A stretch of 64,000 nt of DNA, from contig NZ_LMBV01000014.1 of the NCBI RefSeq assembly GCF_001439925.1, forward strand, positions 1 through 64,000. The letters are read 5' to 3'. Below the pieces are notes generated by a model. It was not told the DNA's origin, did not search any database, and saw nothing but the letters and a program-made list of their open reading frames with translations. The position numbers and the translations under genes are program-made. Positions 1 to 8,125 of this stretch are shown piece by piece. How positions within the stretch are numbered: position 1 is the first letter of the stretch; the number at the start of each line of letters is the position of its first letter. The DNA is from Peribacillus muralis. GTDB taxonomy: Bacteria > Bacillota > Bacilli > Bacillales > DSM-1321.

Positions 1-14
1 AGTATATAAAAAAA

Positions 15-60
15 TACCTGTATATAAAACACTCTTTTTCAAGTGTCCTAACTACAGGTA
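15..60. repeat. Nested inverted repeat, terminator-like
   Basis: TACCTGTA (15-22) pairs with TACAGGTA (53-60), and inside it ACACT (29-33) pairs with AGTGT (42-46). It lies just past the stop of the small minus-strand gene, so it may be that gene's transcription terminator, but no clean T-run follows. The role is inferred. Confidence 0.35.
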
Positions 61-88
61 CCAGTTTATTGCCGATATCCTCTTTTTT

Positions 89-341
89 TTACGCAGGCTT
101 TTTATAGAACATAATCACGATTGCACAAATCAAACCAGTACCTAAAAATGTTAACGCATAAACGGATGGAGACACGACCGTACCGAAAGATACTACGTTT
201 TGCAGCGCTCCAGCATGGTTCCAAGCATTAACGACGTCTGGTTTATTGGCTTGTTTTTAAGAATCCAATCAGCATCATACTGCAAATATATAAAGCATGA
301 ATGAAGAATGATGCGACGAATGCTTGAATAACAATCTTCAT
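89..341 (-). pseudogene. Frameshifted small two-TM membrane protein
   Basis: A good ribosome site (GGGGAGGTGG) precedes an ATG that opens a hydrophobic protein beginning MKIVIQAFVASFFIHALYI. The frame hits a stop after 32 codons, but skipping one A in an A5 run (rev. strand, near 259-263) lets translation continue for about 50 more residues into a second hydrophobic segment ending in FYKKPA. The intact product would be about 83 residues with two membrane helices. I do not recognise the family. The single-base indel in a homopolymer could be a real mutation or a sequencing error. Confidence 0.6.
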
Positions 342-423
342 GATTCCACCTCCCCGACACCCTAATATTACCATACAGTAAAGAATGTTTGGTAGGATGG
401 AAAAAACGCCTTTATCCCATATG

Positions 424-1530
424 TTATTTTTCTTTATAGGCCTTCATCATCTTTTGATGGGAGACCGGAAAAGCAAACTCAGCCATCTCAGCTTCACTTA
501 CCCACTTGAGCTGGTTTTCCCGTAAGGTTTCTTCATCAATCGTTTCCTTGACCTCTCCGATATACGTATCCATTTTCCAAACGAGATGTGAAAAAACATG
601 TTCTATTCGAACCAGTGATTGGGTGATTTCCGGTTTGACTCCATACATTTCTTGAAAGCGATTCTCGTAAAACTCCCGCTTGGGCTGAAGGGGTGCATGG
701 TTCTCGAAATTCGGATACTCCCAAAGGTTTGCCAACAATCCTTCAGTTGCTCGCTTATGAATTAAAAATTCACCTTTGTCATTCGTTAAAACGGCAGCCA
801 CAATCGGGACATCCCGTGTTTTTTTCTTTTGGACTTTTACCGGCAGTTCGGACTGAACCCCGGATTCGAATGCAAGACAATGACTTTGAACGGGACAGAG
901 CAGGCATGCAGGCTTTCCTGGGGTACAGATTAATGCGCCAAGCTCCATCAAGGCTTGATTGAAGGCAGAGGTATGGTCATGATCGATCAGCTTTCTGACG
1001 GCCGCTTCAAATGTTTTTCTCGTCTTCGGCTTTGCAATGTCTTCATATATCATTAATATACGGGATAATACGCGCATGACGTTTCCATCGACTGCTGGCT
1101 CCGGCTTACCGTAAGCAATGCTCAGGATTGCCCCGGCCGTATACGGGCCAACCCCCTTCAGTTTGGAGATCTCCCCTGGATGATCAGGCACGATTCCACT
1201 ATAGGAAGCGCGCACTTCCTGTACCGCACTTTGCAGATTCCTTACACGCGAATAATATCCAAGCCCTTCCCATGCCTTCAAGATTTTCTCTTCATCCGCA
1301 TCTGCAAAATCCTCAAGCGTGGGGAACCATTCCATAAACCGGTTGAAATAAGGAATCACCGTATCAACCCTCGTTTGCTGAAGCATGATTTCCGAAACCC
1401 AAACTCGGTATGGATCCTTATTTTCCCTCCATGGCAATTCCCGCTGTTCTTTCTGGAACCAGGAAACTAAATCTTGTTGAAAACCTTTGATATTGATTTT
1501 TTCTATTGTCGGGATCATTATTTCTTTCAC
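424..1530 (-). CDS. mutY: Adenine DNA glycosylase MutY
   Basis: Removes adenine mispaired with 8-oxoguanine or guanine, preventing G:C to T:A transversions. The 368-residue length is normal. The helix-hairpin-helix motif ([10 protein letters not shown], about 124-133) is followed by the catalytic Asp148 (VDGNV); Glu47 in SEIMLQQT is the other catalytic residue. Cys202, 209, 212 and 218 form the C-X6-C-X2-C-X5-C iron-sulfur loop. The C-terminal third is the NUDIX-like 8-oxoG recognition domain. The start is a GTG eight bases after GGAGG. Divergent from yfhP, as in B. subtilis, where it is called yfhQ. Confidence 0.97.
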   Translation of the reverse strand: MKEIMIPTIEKINIKGFQQDLVSWFQKEQRELPWRENKDPYRVWVSEIMLQQTRVDTVIPYFNRFMEWFPTLEDFADADEEKILKAWEGLGYYSRVRNLQSAVQEVRASYSGIVPDHPGEISKLKGVGPYTAGAILSIAYGKPEPAVDGNVMRVLSRILMIYEDIAKPKTRKTFEAAVRKLIDHDHTSAFNQALMELGALICTPGKPACLLCPVQSHCLAFESGVQSELPVKVQKKKTRDVPIVAAVLTNDKGEFLIHKRATEGLLANLWEYPNFENHAPLQPKREFYENRFQEMYGVKPEITQSLVRIEHVFSHLVWKMDTYIGEVKETIDEETLRENQLKWVSEAEMAEFAFPVSHQKMMKAYKEK

Positions 1531-1737
1531 ATCAGTTCCTCCAAAGATGTTACAGTCTATTCAAAATTGGGAATACCTATAGTAGGCCATTCTTTTTTTA
1601 CTATCATGTTCATATCCATTTAATTGTATAGGCTCATAAAAATAAGTCAAAATTATATTCATTTGATGGTTAATATATAAATACGGTATGATGAAAGAAG
1701 ACCATTTTTTTCAAATTGTGGCAGGGAGGTTTGATTT

Positions 1738-2715
1738 TTGGATACAGGTACTCACTTTGTCATGGGAATTGCTCTTGGAGGTCTTGCCACATTAGATCCT
1801 GTCATTGCGCAGGACCCAGTCACTGCAAGTGCAGTCATAGCAGGTACGATATTGGGATCACAGGCACCAGATGTTGACACCGTCTTGAAATTAAGGAATA
1901 ACGCTGTATATATACGCAACCATCGTGGAATCACACATTCCATTCCCGCTGTTTTACTTTGGCCATTGATAATCAGCGGTACGCTTTTCGCCATCATACC
2001 TGAAGCAAATTACCTTCATCTTTGGCTCTGGACCTTTTTAGCCGTGTTCCTTCATGTATTCGTAGACATATTCAATGCATATGGAACACAAGCTCTTAGG
2101 CCGATTTCATCAAAATGGGTAGCTTTAGGGGTCATCAATACATTCGATCCATTCATTTTTGGTATCCACGTTGCAGGGTTGATCTTATGGGGCTTCGGAT
2201 TTCCCCCAGGCTATTTATTCCTCGTCATTTACGGGATACTCGTCATCTATTATGTCTCTCGGTTCAGGGAACAAGCTTTTATTAAGAGGGCCGTTAAACA
2301 GCAAATCCCTGGAGCGAGAAAAATCCTCTTATCACCGACGATGCGTTTTCACCGCTGGAAAATTGCGGTGATTACCGAAAAGAATTATTATGTGGCACGA
2401 GCCGATAATGGATATGTATCCATCCTGGATACATTCGATCGGGTGCCGTTGCCTGAAAGTGAAATTCTTGAAGCGGCCAAAAAGGATATTAACCTGGCAG
2501 CCTTTCTGTCCTTTTCTCCGGTTTACCGCTTTGAAATCGAACAGATAAAAAAATATTATGAAGTCCGCTTCATTGATTTACGGTACCGAAGCAATGGATA
2601 TTACCCATTTGTGGCAGTCGTCCATCTAGACAGCGATTTAAATATCTTGAATTCGTATACCGGCTGGATCTTTAGCGAGGCGAAACTGCAAAAGAAATTG
2701 AATATCATTTTATAG
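1738..2715 (+). CDS. yfhP: Membrane-bound metal-dependent hydrolase family protein YfhP
   Basis: Integral membrane protein of the YdjM/DUF457 metal-dependent hydrolase family. The N-terminal half has conserved His/Asp motifs (GTHFVMG; QAPDVDTVLK; NHRGITHSI) typical of the family, between several hydrophobic segments; the C-terminal 120 residues are soluble. The 325-residue size matches B. subtilis YfhP, which has been proposed to influence expression of neighbouring genes, although the substrate is unknown. The start is TTG, eight bases after AGGGAGG. It is transcribed away from mutY and ends at a strong bidirectional terminator. Confidence 0.9.
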   Translation: MDTGTHFVMGIALGGLATLDPVIAQDPVTASAVIAGTILGSQAPDVDTVLKLRNNAVYIRNHRGITHSIPAVLLWPLIISGTLFAIIPEANYLHLWLWTFLAVFLHVFVDIFNAYGTQALRPISSKWVALGVINTFDPFIFGIHVAGLILWGFGFPPGYLFLVIYGILVIYYVSRFREQAFIKRAVKQQIPGARKILLSPTMRFHRWKIAVITEKNYYVARADNGYVSILDTFDRVPLPESEILEAAKKDINLAAFLSFSPVYRFEIEQIKKYYEVRFIDLRYRSNGYYPFVAVVHLDSDLNILNSYTGWIFSEAKLQKKLNIIL

Positions 2716-2742
2716 CTGCGGCATAGGGAACATAGAAAAAAG

Positions 2743-2780
2743 GCTGATTCCAGGATGATAACCCTGGAATCAGCTTTTTT
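2743..2780. terminator. Bidirectional rho-independent terminator
   Basis: A perfect 12-bp stem, GCTGATTCCAGG (2743-2754) with CCTGGAATCAGC (2763-2774), is flanked by A6 on the left and T7 on the right, so it can end both yfhP and the convergent yfhJ. Confidence 0.9.
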
Positions 2781-3046
2781 TAATGCAGCCGATTATGCTG
2801 ATTTAATAAATGTTGATATTTAGGATTTTTTGCGATGAATTCGTGAAATTGTTCACCATAATTATCGATCCAGGTTCTTACGACGCGTGACGTCATTTCT
2901 TCCCCGGCATATTCATGTCCGGCTTTTGCATAGGTCGCTTCGAAATCCTCCCATAATAATTCCACCCAAGTCAAAGCTTGCTCATACGTGATGTGCTCAT
3001 TTTTCTCAAGCAGTATCTTGGTTAATCTTTCATGGTAATCATTCAT
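2780..3046 (-). CDS. yfhJ: WVELL family protein YfhJ
   Basis: An 88-residue acidic soluble protein carrying the WVELLWEDFE stretch that names the WVELL family, known only from Bacillales. Its role is unknown. The ATG (MNDYHERL) is chosen because GAGGTG lies six bases upstream; the frame is open three codons further. It is convergent with yfhP and divergent from sspK, the same arrangement as in B. subtilis. Confidence 0.9.
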   Translation of the reverse strand: MNDYHERLTKILLEKNEHITYEQALTWVELLWEDFEATYAKAGHEYAGEEMTSRVVRTWIDNYGEQFHEFIAKNPKYQHLLNQHNRLH

Positions 3047-3075
3047 TAGAAACACCTCATTGCCAATATTTTTAC

Positions 3076-3107
3076 AGAATCAACTATATGGTCCATTACC
3101 CATACTA
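3076..3107 (+). promoter_or_regulatory. Probable sigma-G type promoter of sspK
   Basis: AGAATC (3076-3081) and a CATACTA (3101-3107) that fits the sigma-G -10 element exactly lie upstream of the spore-protein gene. The spacing of 19 is one or two bases long. Forespore expression is expected for ssp genes. The transcript would begin near a small hairpin AAGCG-GAAA-CGCTT (3113-3126) with a GNRA tetraloop. Confidence 0.5.
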
Positions 3108-3159
3108 GTCCTAAGCGGAAACGCTTCTTTCATTAAACTGATGCTTGGAGGAGAACAAC

Positions 3160-3315
3160 TTGCGAAATAAACAAAAAGGATTTCCCAACCAAAACAATAA
3201 TAAATTTCAAGGCGAGCCTCGTGCAAAAGCAAGATATGCTTCAAAGCGTGTAGATGGGAGCATTAATACACACCCTCAAGAACGAATGAAAGCTTCGAAT
3301 GAGCGCTCGGATTAA
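3160..3315 (+). CDS. sspK: Small acid-soluble spore protein K
   Basis: The 51-residue product reads [20 protein letters not shown] and continues with [20 protein letters not shown], closely matching B. subtilis SspK (50 residues). It is a minor SASP made in the forespore. The start is TTG, with GGAGGAGA five bases upstream. This is below usual gene-finder length cut-offs. The sigma-G-like promoter upstream supports sporulation-stage expression. Confidence 0.93.
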   Translation: MRNKQKGFPNQNNNKFQGEPRAKARYASKRVDGSINTHPQERMKASNERSD

Positions 3316-3326
3316 CGGTGATTTGG

Positions 3327-3356
3327 ACAGGAATCGGGATCATTCCCGATTTCTGT
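3327..3356. terminator. Terminator between sspK and yfhH
   Basis: AATCGGGA (3332-3339) pairs with TCCCGATT (3344-3351), extended by ACAG/CTGT. It lies between convergent sspK and yfhH. The T-run after it is weak. Confidence 0.65.
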
Positions 3357-3668
3357 TCATTTTAACATCGAAATCGGCAGCGCCTCTTCCTTCCCACTTC
3401 CTCCTAGGCGATAACCCCAGGCGAACACTCCATTCATATAATCAATTTTGAAATAGACACCTGGATCGCCATCAATCTGATATATTTCACCTTTTTTGAA
3501 ATCATCTGGGTTAAGCAAATAGGCCTTCGCCATCGTCACTTTACGTTCCAATACAGAATATTCATTAACCATTCCCAATTGCTCAGCCTTTCTTGCTCTT
3601 TCAGTCAAAGCTGCAATTTCCTGCTGCAGCTCATAGGCCGACAATTTGCTGTATCTTACGTCGCTCAT
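3357..3668 (-). CDS. yfhH: YfhH family protein (DUF1811)
   Basis: A 103-residue protein with an N-terminal helical hairpin (YELQQEIAALTERARKAEQL) and a C-terminal SH3-like beta domain (GEIYQIDGDPGVYFKIDYMNG). It matches B. subtilis YfhH in size and sequence pattern; function unknown. AGGAG precedes the ATG by eight bases. It lies downstream of recX in the same direction with only 75 bp between them, so the two may be co-transcribed. Confidence 0.92.
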   Translation of the reverse strand: MSDVRYSKLSAYELQQEIAALTERARKAEQLGMVNEYSVLERKVTMAKAYLLNPDDFKKGEIYQIDGDPGVYFKIDYMNGVFAWGYRLGGSGKEEALPISMLK

Positions 3669-3743
3669 ATATAGTGCTCCTTAAATGAAAAATTAATTTA
3701 CTTCTATATTAAACAAAATTTCTTGTTTTGGCTATTGCTGTAC

Positions 3744-4541
3744 TTATTCACTATCAGAATTGGATAGATATCGATCAATCAATTCTATTGGAAAACCTTT
3801 TCGATATAATGCCTGCTTCATTTTCTGATCATATTCGAAGCTTTCAAGGTTTTTATATCGACGCTCGAATTTCTGCGCATGATGGCATAGGGAATTCCAT
3901 TGTTCATCTTCATCCTTTTCCACCGTCACATCCTCGAGGGCTTCGAGAATGACATCTCTTGGAAACCCTTTTCTTAATAAGGTTTGTTCAACTTTTTGCC
4001 TTAATGCCCGTTCCGAAATGTTTTTTTCCTTTTTAATCGATTTCCCGGCAAGTGTTCTTGCATGCTCTACCTGAAGATCAAAGGGGTATTCCTTCATGGC
4101 CTCGAAAACTAACTTTTCTTGTATTCCTTTTTCCTTTAACTCGAGCTTTAAGGTAGTCGGACCTTTATTGCCGCCATTCACATGTGTCCGTACATAAGCT
4201 TTGGCAAATTCGAGGTCGTCCAAATAGTTAAAGCTGTACAGCTTATATATCGCTTCTTTTATAATCGGCTCTTCTGTCTCCTTCTTTTTCAAGTAAAGGC
4301 GAATTTCCGATTCCGAACGCATCCGGTATGATAAATAATGAAGGGCATCCGTAAATGCCTTTTGGATTTCATCATGGAATTGTATTTCAGCTAGCAGCAG
4401 GTCATCAAGTGCCGTATCCTTTTTCAATTGAAATTTCAATAACACTTCTTCGTCCACGCTGAAGGCATATTTTTCGTCAACGAATATGTTATAACGATCT
4501 TTTCGTTTTTTTTGGGTTGTTATTTTTGTTATCTTTGGCAT
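3744..4541 (-). CDS. recX: Regulatory protein RecX
   Basis: RecX binds RecA filaments and modulates recombination and SOS activity. The 265-residue length fits the long Bacillus form (B. subtilis RecX/YfhG is 264). It has an N-terminal extension beginning MPKITKITTQ followed by repeated three-helix units (for example LHYLSYRMRSESEIRLYLKKK and the related C-terminal QALYRKGFPIELIDRYL). The ATG before PKITK is preferred because a GGGGGTGA site lies five bases upstream and homologues start there; the frame is open five codons further. Confidence 0.94.
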   Translation of the reverse strand: MPKITKITTQKKRKDRYNIFVDEKYAFSVDEEVLLKFQLKKDTALDDLLLAEIQFHDEIQKAFTDALHYLSYRMRSESEIRLYLKKKETEEPIIKEAIYKLYSFNYLDDLEFAKAYVRTHVNGGNKGPTTLKLELKEKGIQEKLVFEAMKEYPFDLQVEHARTLAGKSIKKEKNISERALRQKVEQTLLRKGFPRDVILEALEDVTVEKDEDEQWNSLCHHAQKFERRYKNLESFEYDQKMKQALYRKGFPIELIDRYLSNSDSE

Positions 4542-4666
4542 AAAACTCACCCCCACACCTACTTTACCCCTTTATCTGCCCCATTTCTATAAAAGCATGT
4601 CTAAAAATGAAAAAAGAACATCAGCATGGTAAAGTGAAGGGAAGACAGGGAAAGGGAGTGGTTTTC

Positions 4667-5587
4667 ATGAAAATAGCGATTGCTGGTGGAAGCGGATTTG
4701 TCGGCACAGCCCTTATTGAGGAATTACTTAAAGAAAATCATGATTTATATATATTGACCCGTCATCCAGAAAAATACAAAAACCAGCCAAAGCTCCAATA
4801 TATTGGCTGGTTAACCGAGAACGCAAAGCCCGAAGATCATTTGATTGGCCTTGATGCATTCATAAATCTTGCAGGGGAATCTTTAAACGACGGGCGTTGG
4901 ACTCCTGAACGAAAACGGAGAATTGTCGAAAGCAGGGTTGATGCCTGCAAGGAAATGAACAGGATCCTTTCCTCTCTGACCAATAAGGTGTCTGTCATCG
5001 TCAACGCCAGTGCGATTGGATATTACGGGGTTTCTGATGAGGATACCTTTACCGAATCATCTGAATCGATTGGTGATGATTTCTTGGCGAGGACCGTAAA
5101 ACTATGGGAAAAGGAAGCTGCTAAATCACAGCACTACAGCAACAGACTCGTCCTTACTAGATTTGGTGTTATTCTGGGCGAAAACGGAGGCGCATTGCCC
5201 ATGATGGTCCTGCCTTATAAACTTTTCGGCGGAGGAAAGCTCGGCAAGGGGAATCAGTGGCTTTCCTGGATCCATCTTCAAGACGTGGTCCGGGCAATCT
5301 CCTTTTGCATCAATGATCAGAGTATGGAGGGACCGGTCAACTTCACCGCACCCACCCCCGTACAAATGGATGCATTCGGTAAAACGATAGGAGCTGTCAT
5401 GCACCGGCCCCATTGGTTTCCTGTACCTCCATTCATCCTGAAAACCGTAATGGGTGAAATGAGCATTCTTGTGGTTGAAGGGCAAAATGTCATGCCCACG
5501 AAACTTAAAAGAGCAGGATTCACGTTTACCTTCCCAACCCTTAATGATGCTTTACAAGCTATCTTAAAAAAAGATAATCACGTATGA
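4667..5587 (+). CDS. yfhF: TIGR01777 family NAD(P)-dependent epimerase YfhF
   Basis: Short-chain dehydrogenase/reductase of the SDR39U1 type. The N-terminal GGSGFVGTAL is the Rossmann dinucleotide-binding loop, and SAIGYYG (about 117-123) carries the usual Tyr. The C-terminal FPVPPFILKTVMGEM is the DUF1731-type tail of this family. The protein has 306 residues. The ATG before KIAIAGG follows GGGAGTGG; the frame is open 20 codons upstream with no better site. It is divergent from recX. Substrate is not known. Confidence 0.9.
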   Translation: MKIAIAGGSGFVGTALIEELLKENHDLYILTRHPEKYKNQPKLQYIGWLTENAKPEDHLIGLDAFINLAGESLNDGRWTPERKRRIVESRVDACKEMNRILSSLTNKVSVIVNASAIGYYGVSDEDTFTESSESIGDDFLARTVKLWEKEAAKSQHYSNRLVLTRFGVILGENGGALPMMVLPYKLFGGGKLGKGNQWLSWIHLQDVVRAISFCINDQSMEGPVNFTAPTPVQMDAFGKTIGAVMHRPHWFPVPPFILKTVMGEMSILVVEGQNVMPTKLKRAGFTFTFPTLNDALQAILKKDNHV

Positions 5588-5641
5588 AAGTGTCTTTTTG
5601 GGAAAAAATAGGGATATTAAGGTGAAATGGAGCTGATTTAC

Positions 5642-5764
5642 TTGTCCAAAAAACACGAAAAAGAAAAAAGTAACTTAACGAGCACCCAAGCCATTCTTTA
5701 TGCACGGGAATTTAAAAATGCAGATCGTGCTGGCGGCTTTAATGAGAAAAGATCCCGCCGTTAA
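5642..5764 (+). CDS. yfhE: YfhE family small protein
   Basis: A 40-residue basic peptide with the family core STQAILYAREFKNADRAGGF and an arginine-rich end. It belongs to the YfhE-like family of Bacillales, function unknown. The start is TTG with a GGAG nine bases upstream. It lies 54 bp after yfhF and just before a strong terminator, consistent with a yfhF-yfhE transcript. Confidence 0.85.
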   Translation: MSKKHEKEKSNLTSTQAILYAREFKNADRAGGFNEKRSRR

Positions 5765-5809
5765 CTTTGGGGTATTTTCCCGTACATTTTGATCGTTCGT
5801 TCGACACAA

Positions 5810-5866
5810 AATAAGCTGGAGATGATGAATTGAACTGCTGAAATCATCTCCAGCTTATTCTTTATT
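5810..5866 (+). terminator. Rho-independent terminator after yfhE
   Basis: A perfect 17-bp stem joins 5810-5826 (AATAAGCTGGAGATGAT) with 5843-5859, followed by a T-rich tail. It ends the yfhF-yfhE transcript. Confidence 0.88.
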
Positions 5867-5881
5867 TTAGGGGGCGTAAAC

Positions 5882-6064
5882 ATGGGACGTAATAGCATAC
5901 ATCATAATCGAGACAAAAATAAACAAAAATTGCCACAGGTTCCTAAAAACCTAAAAAGTGACGGACTTGACGTAGAATATTCTTCCGAACTGGCTGATCA
6001 GGAAGACATCGAGGCACAAGCACGGGCAAATGCAGCCGATCGCAGGGCTCATAATCGCCGCTAA
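5882..6064 (+). CDS. yfhD: YfhD family small protein
   Basis: A 60-residue charged protein starting MGRNSIHHNRDKNKQKLPQV with the acidic middle DGLDVEYSSELADQEDIEAQ, matching B. subtilis YfhD. Function unknown; the family is restricted to Bacillales. GGGGGC precedes the ATG. It is the last gene of the conserved yfh block before composition and gene content diverge. Confidence 0.92.
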   Translation: MGRNSIHHNRDKNKQKLPQVPKNLKSDGLDVEYSSELADQEDIEAQARANAADRRAHNRR

Positions 6065-6074
6065 TAAAAAAACA

Positions 6075-6097
6075 AGGGGCTGTATATAACAGCCCCT
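6075..6097 (-). terminator. Terminator, best oriented for the minus strand
   Basis: AGGGGCTGT (6075-6083) pairs with ACAGCCCCT (6089-6097). The T-run is on the minus strand (complement of A7 at 6066-6072), so it would end transcripts of the acyl-CoA synthetase operon after they cross the DnaA-box cluster. It also lies just after yfhD and may serve it weakly. Confidence 0.7.
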
Positions 6098-6106
6098 AAC
6101 ACGTTC

Positions 6107-6289
6107 TTATCCACACCGTTTATCCACATCATTGTTGATATTGTGGATATATTCAGAAAATACTGATAAACAATGGGTATTATGACTCGCTTTACCAACA
6201 AGAAAATAATGTTATTTATGGATAACTCTGTGGATAATGTGGATAAAAGCTATATCCCTCTGAGTGGTCAAGATTTCCATTGTGGATAA
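6107..6289. promoter_or_regulatory. DnaA-box cluster
   Basis: Five perfect 9-mer DnaA boxes occur within 183 bp of gene-free DNA. TTATCCACA is read on the plus strand at 6107-6115 and 6120-6128. It is read on the minus strand at 6229-6237, 6238-6246 and 6281-6289. One-mismatch boxes lie at 6142-6150 and 6217-6225. The flank is AT-rich. Such clusters titrate DnaA or regulate nearby genes in Bacillus and other bacteria. The rest of 6065-6424 shows no gene. Confidence 0.85.
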
Positions 6290-6424
6290 CTTTTCTTTAA
6301 CCTTCCATAAATTAACGGAAATACTATTTATCATTGAATATCCAGAAGAGTTTGTAAGGATTATTGGTCGTTCTGACAGTCGTTTTTTTTCTCTCACCTT
6401 GCACTAACCATTTCATAATCAACT

Positions 6425-8008
6425 TCAAAAATGGAGATTTCCCAAACCCTTATTATTGGTTTTTCCTTCCAGTTGTTTACGAAGCAGATATTTTTGTATC
6501 TTTCCACTTGCATTTCTCGGCAACTCTTCACAGAAAATGTACCTTCTTGGTCGCTTATATTTAGCCAGCGAATCACTGTTCTTACACCAATTTTCTAGTT
6601 CGAGCTCCGACAACACTGAACTTTTAGCTACGATAAAAGCCGTAACTGTTTCCCCCCATTTTTCATTTGGTTGACCTAGTACGGCACAGTCGAACACAAG
6701 TGGATGTCCATGAAGTATGTCCTCCACTTCCCTTGGGTACACATTTTCACCCCCGGAAATGACCATGTCGTCCACTCGATCCTTGACCCACAGGTATCCA
6801 TCTTCATCCAGAAAGCCAATGTCACCAGAATGGTACCAGCCTTTGTAAAGTGCTTTTTCCGTCTCTGCATCTTTACGAAAATAGCCTTTCATGATACACG
6901 GACCCTTCACAAGAATCTCCCCAGTTTCCCCAGGTTTCAGAATATCGTCGGGCTCCGATGGCCCGTCATCATTTGGGCGGACTATAATGATTTCATGTTC
7001 CGGACAAGCCTTGCCGGCAGAGCCCGCTTTCCTTACTTGATCATCTTCCAGCAGAAGAGTAATCGCTGGCCCCATTTCGGTCATTCCATATGCCTGGATG
7101 AACTGGATTCCCAGTTTATCCTGACAAGCACGTACAAGCGATGGTGCCATTGGAGCCGCTCCATATAGCCCTAGCTTCAGGCTTTGGAATTTATACTCAT
7201 CCAGATTTTCCTGAATGAGCATGTTCCACATTGTGGGCGCAGCGAATAACTTGGTAATCCCCTCTGATTCAAATAGCTCCAATACCTTTTTCGGATTGAA
7301 CTGGTGAAGGATGACATTCATGGCTCCGACCTGTACACGTGGTAAAAAACAACAGTGCAGTTCGGCACAATGAAACATAGGTGCAGTGGTCAAACCGATA
7401 TCAGAGCGGTCGTAATCTATGGCCTCAATTAAAATCGCTGCTTGTTTAACCATATCCTTATGCAGGTGTATAACCCCTTTTGGACGCCCAGTCGTCCCAC
7501 TCGTATACATGATGGCATAAACATCATCTTCACTAACGTCCACTTCAGCTGGTTGGGATGAGCTGCTGGCCAATTTTTGGCGGTACCCTTTGGCATAACC
7601 TGGCACATCATCGTCAATGTACCAGAAACCCGTTTCCGGGAAACGCTTTTCAATGGCAGCTACAGCCGATTTCAATTCACGTTCGAATAAAACGACTTTT
7701 GGTTCTGCATCATTTAATATGAAGGCCAACTCTTCCGGCATTAGACGGAAGTTGATTGGATTAAAGATTGCGCCGATCTTTGCACAAGCAAAGAAGGCAG
7801 TGGCCAGCTCTTCATTATTGTAAAGATACGTTGAAACCCTGTCTCCTTTTCGAACGCCTTCAGCCTGAAGGGCAGAAGCCAATCGATTCACCTGGTCATT
7901 CCACTGAATATACGTGTAACGGATATTTCTTCTCACGTCATAGATAGCCTCTTTAATGGGGAATTTCTGAACGGTCTGATCAAAGATATTTTTAATCGTT
8001 ACTGACAT
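6425..8008 (-). CDS. AMP-forming fatty acyl-CoA synthetase
   Basis: Activates a carboxylic acid to its CoA thioester through an acyl-AMP. The ATP-binding loop YTSGTTGRPKG is near residue 170, the A5 motif YGMTEMGP near 310, the hinge region GWYHSGDIGFLDEDGYLWVK near 390-410 and the catalytic Lys in RNASGKIQK near the C-terminus. Length 527 is normal for FadD/LcfB-type enzymes. It is the last gene of the acyl-CoA operon; downstream of the thiolase by 117 bp. The acid is not identifiable; long- or medium-chain or branched acids are all possible. Confidence 0.9.
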   Translation of the reverse strand: MSVTIKNIFDQTVQKFPIKEAIYDVRRNIRYTYIQWNDQVNRLASALQAEGVRKGDRVSTYLYNNEELATAFFACAKIGAIFNPINFRLMPEELAFILNDAEPKVVLFERELKSAVAAIEKRFPETGFWYIDDDVPGYAKGYRQKLASSSSQPAEVDVSEDDVYAIMYTSGTTGRPKGVIHLHKDMVKQAAILIEAIDYDRSDIGLTTAPMFHCAELHCCFLPRVQVGAMNVILHQFNPKKVLELFESEGITKLFAAPTMWNMLIQENLDEYKFQSLKLGLYGAAPMAPSLVRACQDKLGIQFIQAYGMTEMGPAITLLLEDDQVRKAGSAGKACPEHEIIIVRPNDDGPSEPDDILKPGETGEILVKGPCIMKGYFRKDAETEKALYKGWYHSGDIGFLDEDGYLWVKDRVDDMVISGGENVYPREVEDILHGHPLVFDCAVLGQPNEKWGETVTAFIVAKSSVLSELELENWCKNSDSLAKYKRPRRYIFCEELPRNASGKIQKYLLRKQLEGKTNNKGLGNLHF

Positions 8009-8125
8009 ATCATTTCCTCCTCAACTAAGCCACCCCTAATTCAGTTTGGCGATGTAAGTCTGTGTCTCTTTTTCGGCTCATCCTTGCGTGCGAATGACCC
8101 AATGTTCTTGACCGCAGGCAGCGTT

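Noticed and set aside
6107..6289. Chromosomal origin of replication
   Set aside because: Despite the DnaA boxes there is no dnaA, dnaN, rpmH, recF or gyr gene near, and no clear DNA-unwinding element; a titration or regulatory cluster is more likely.
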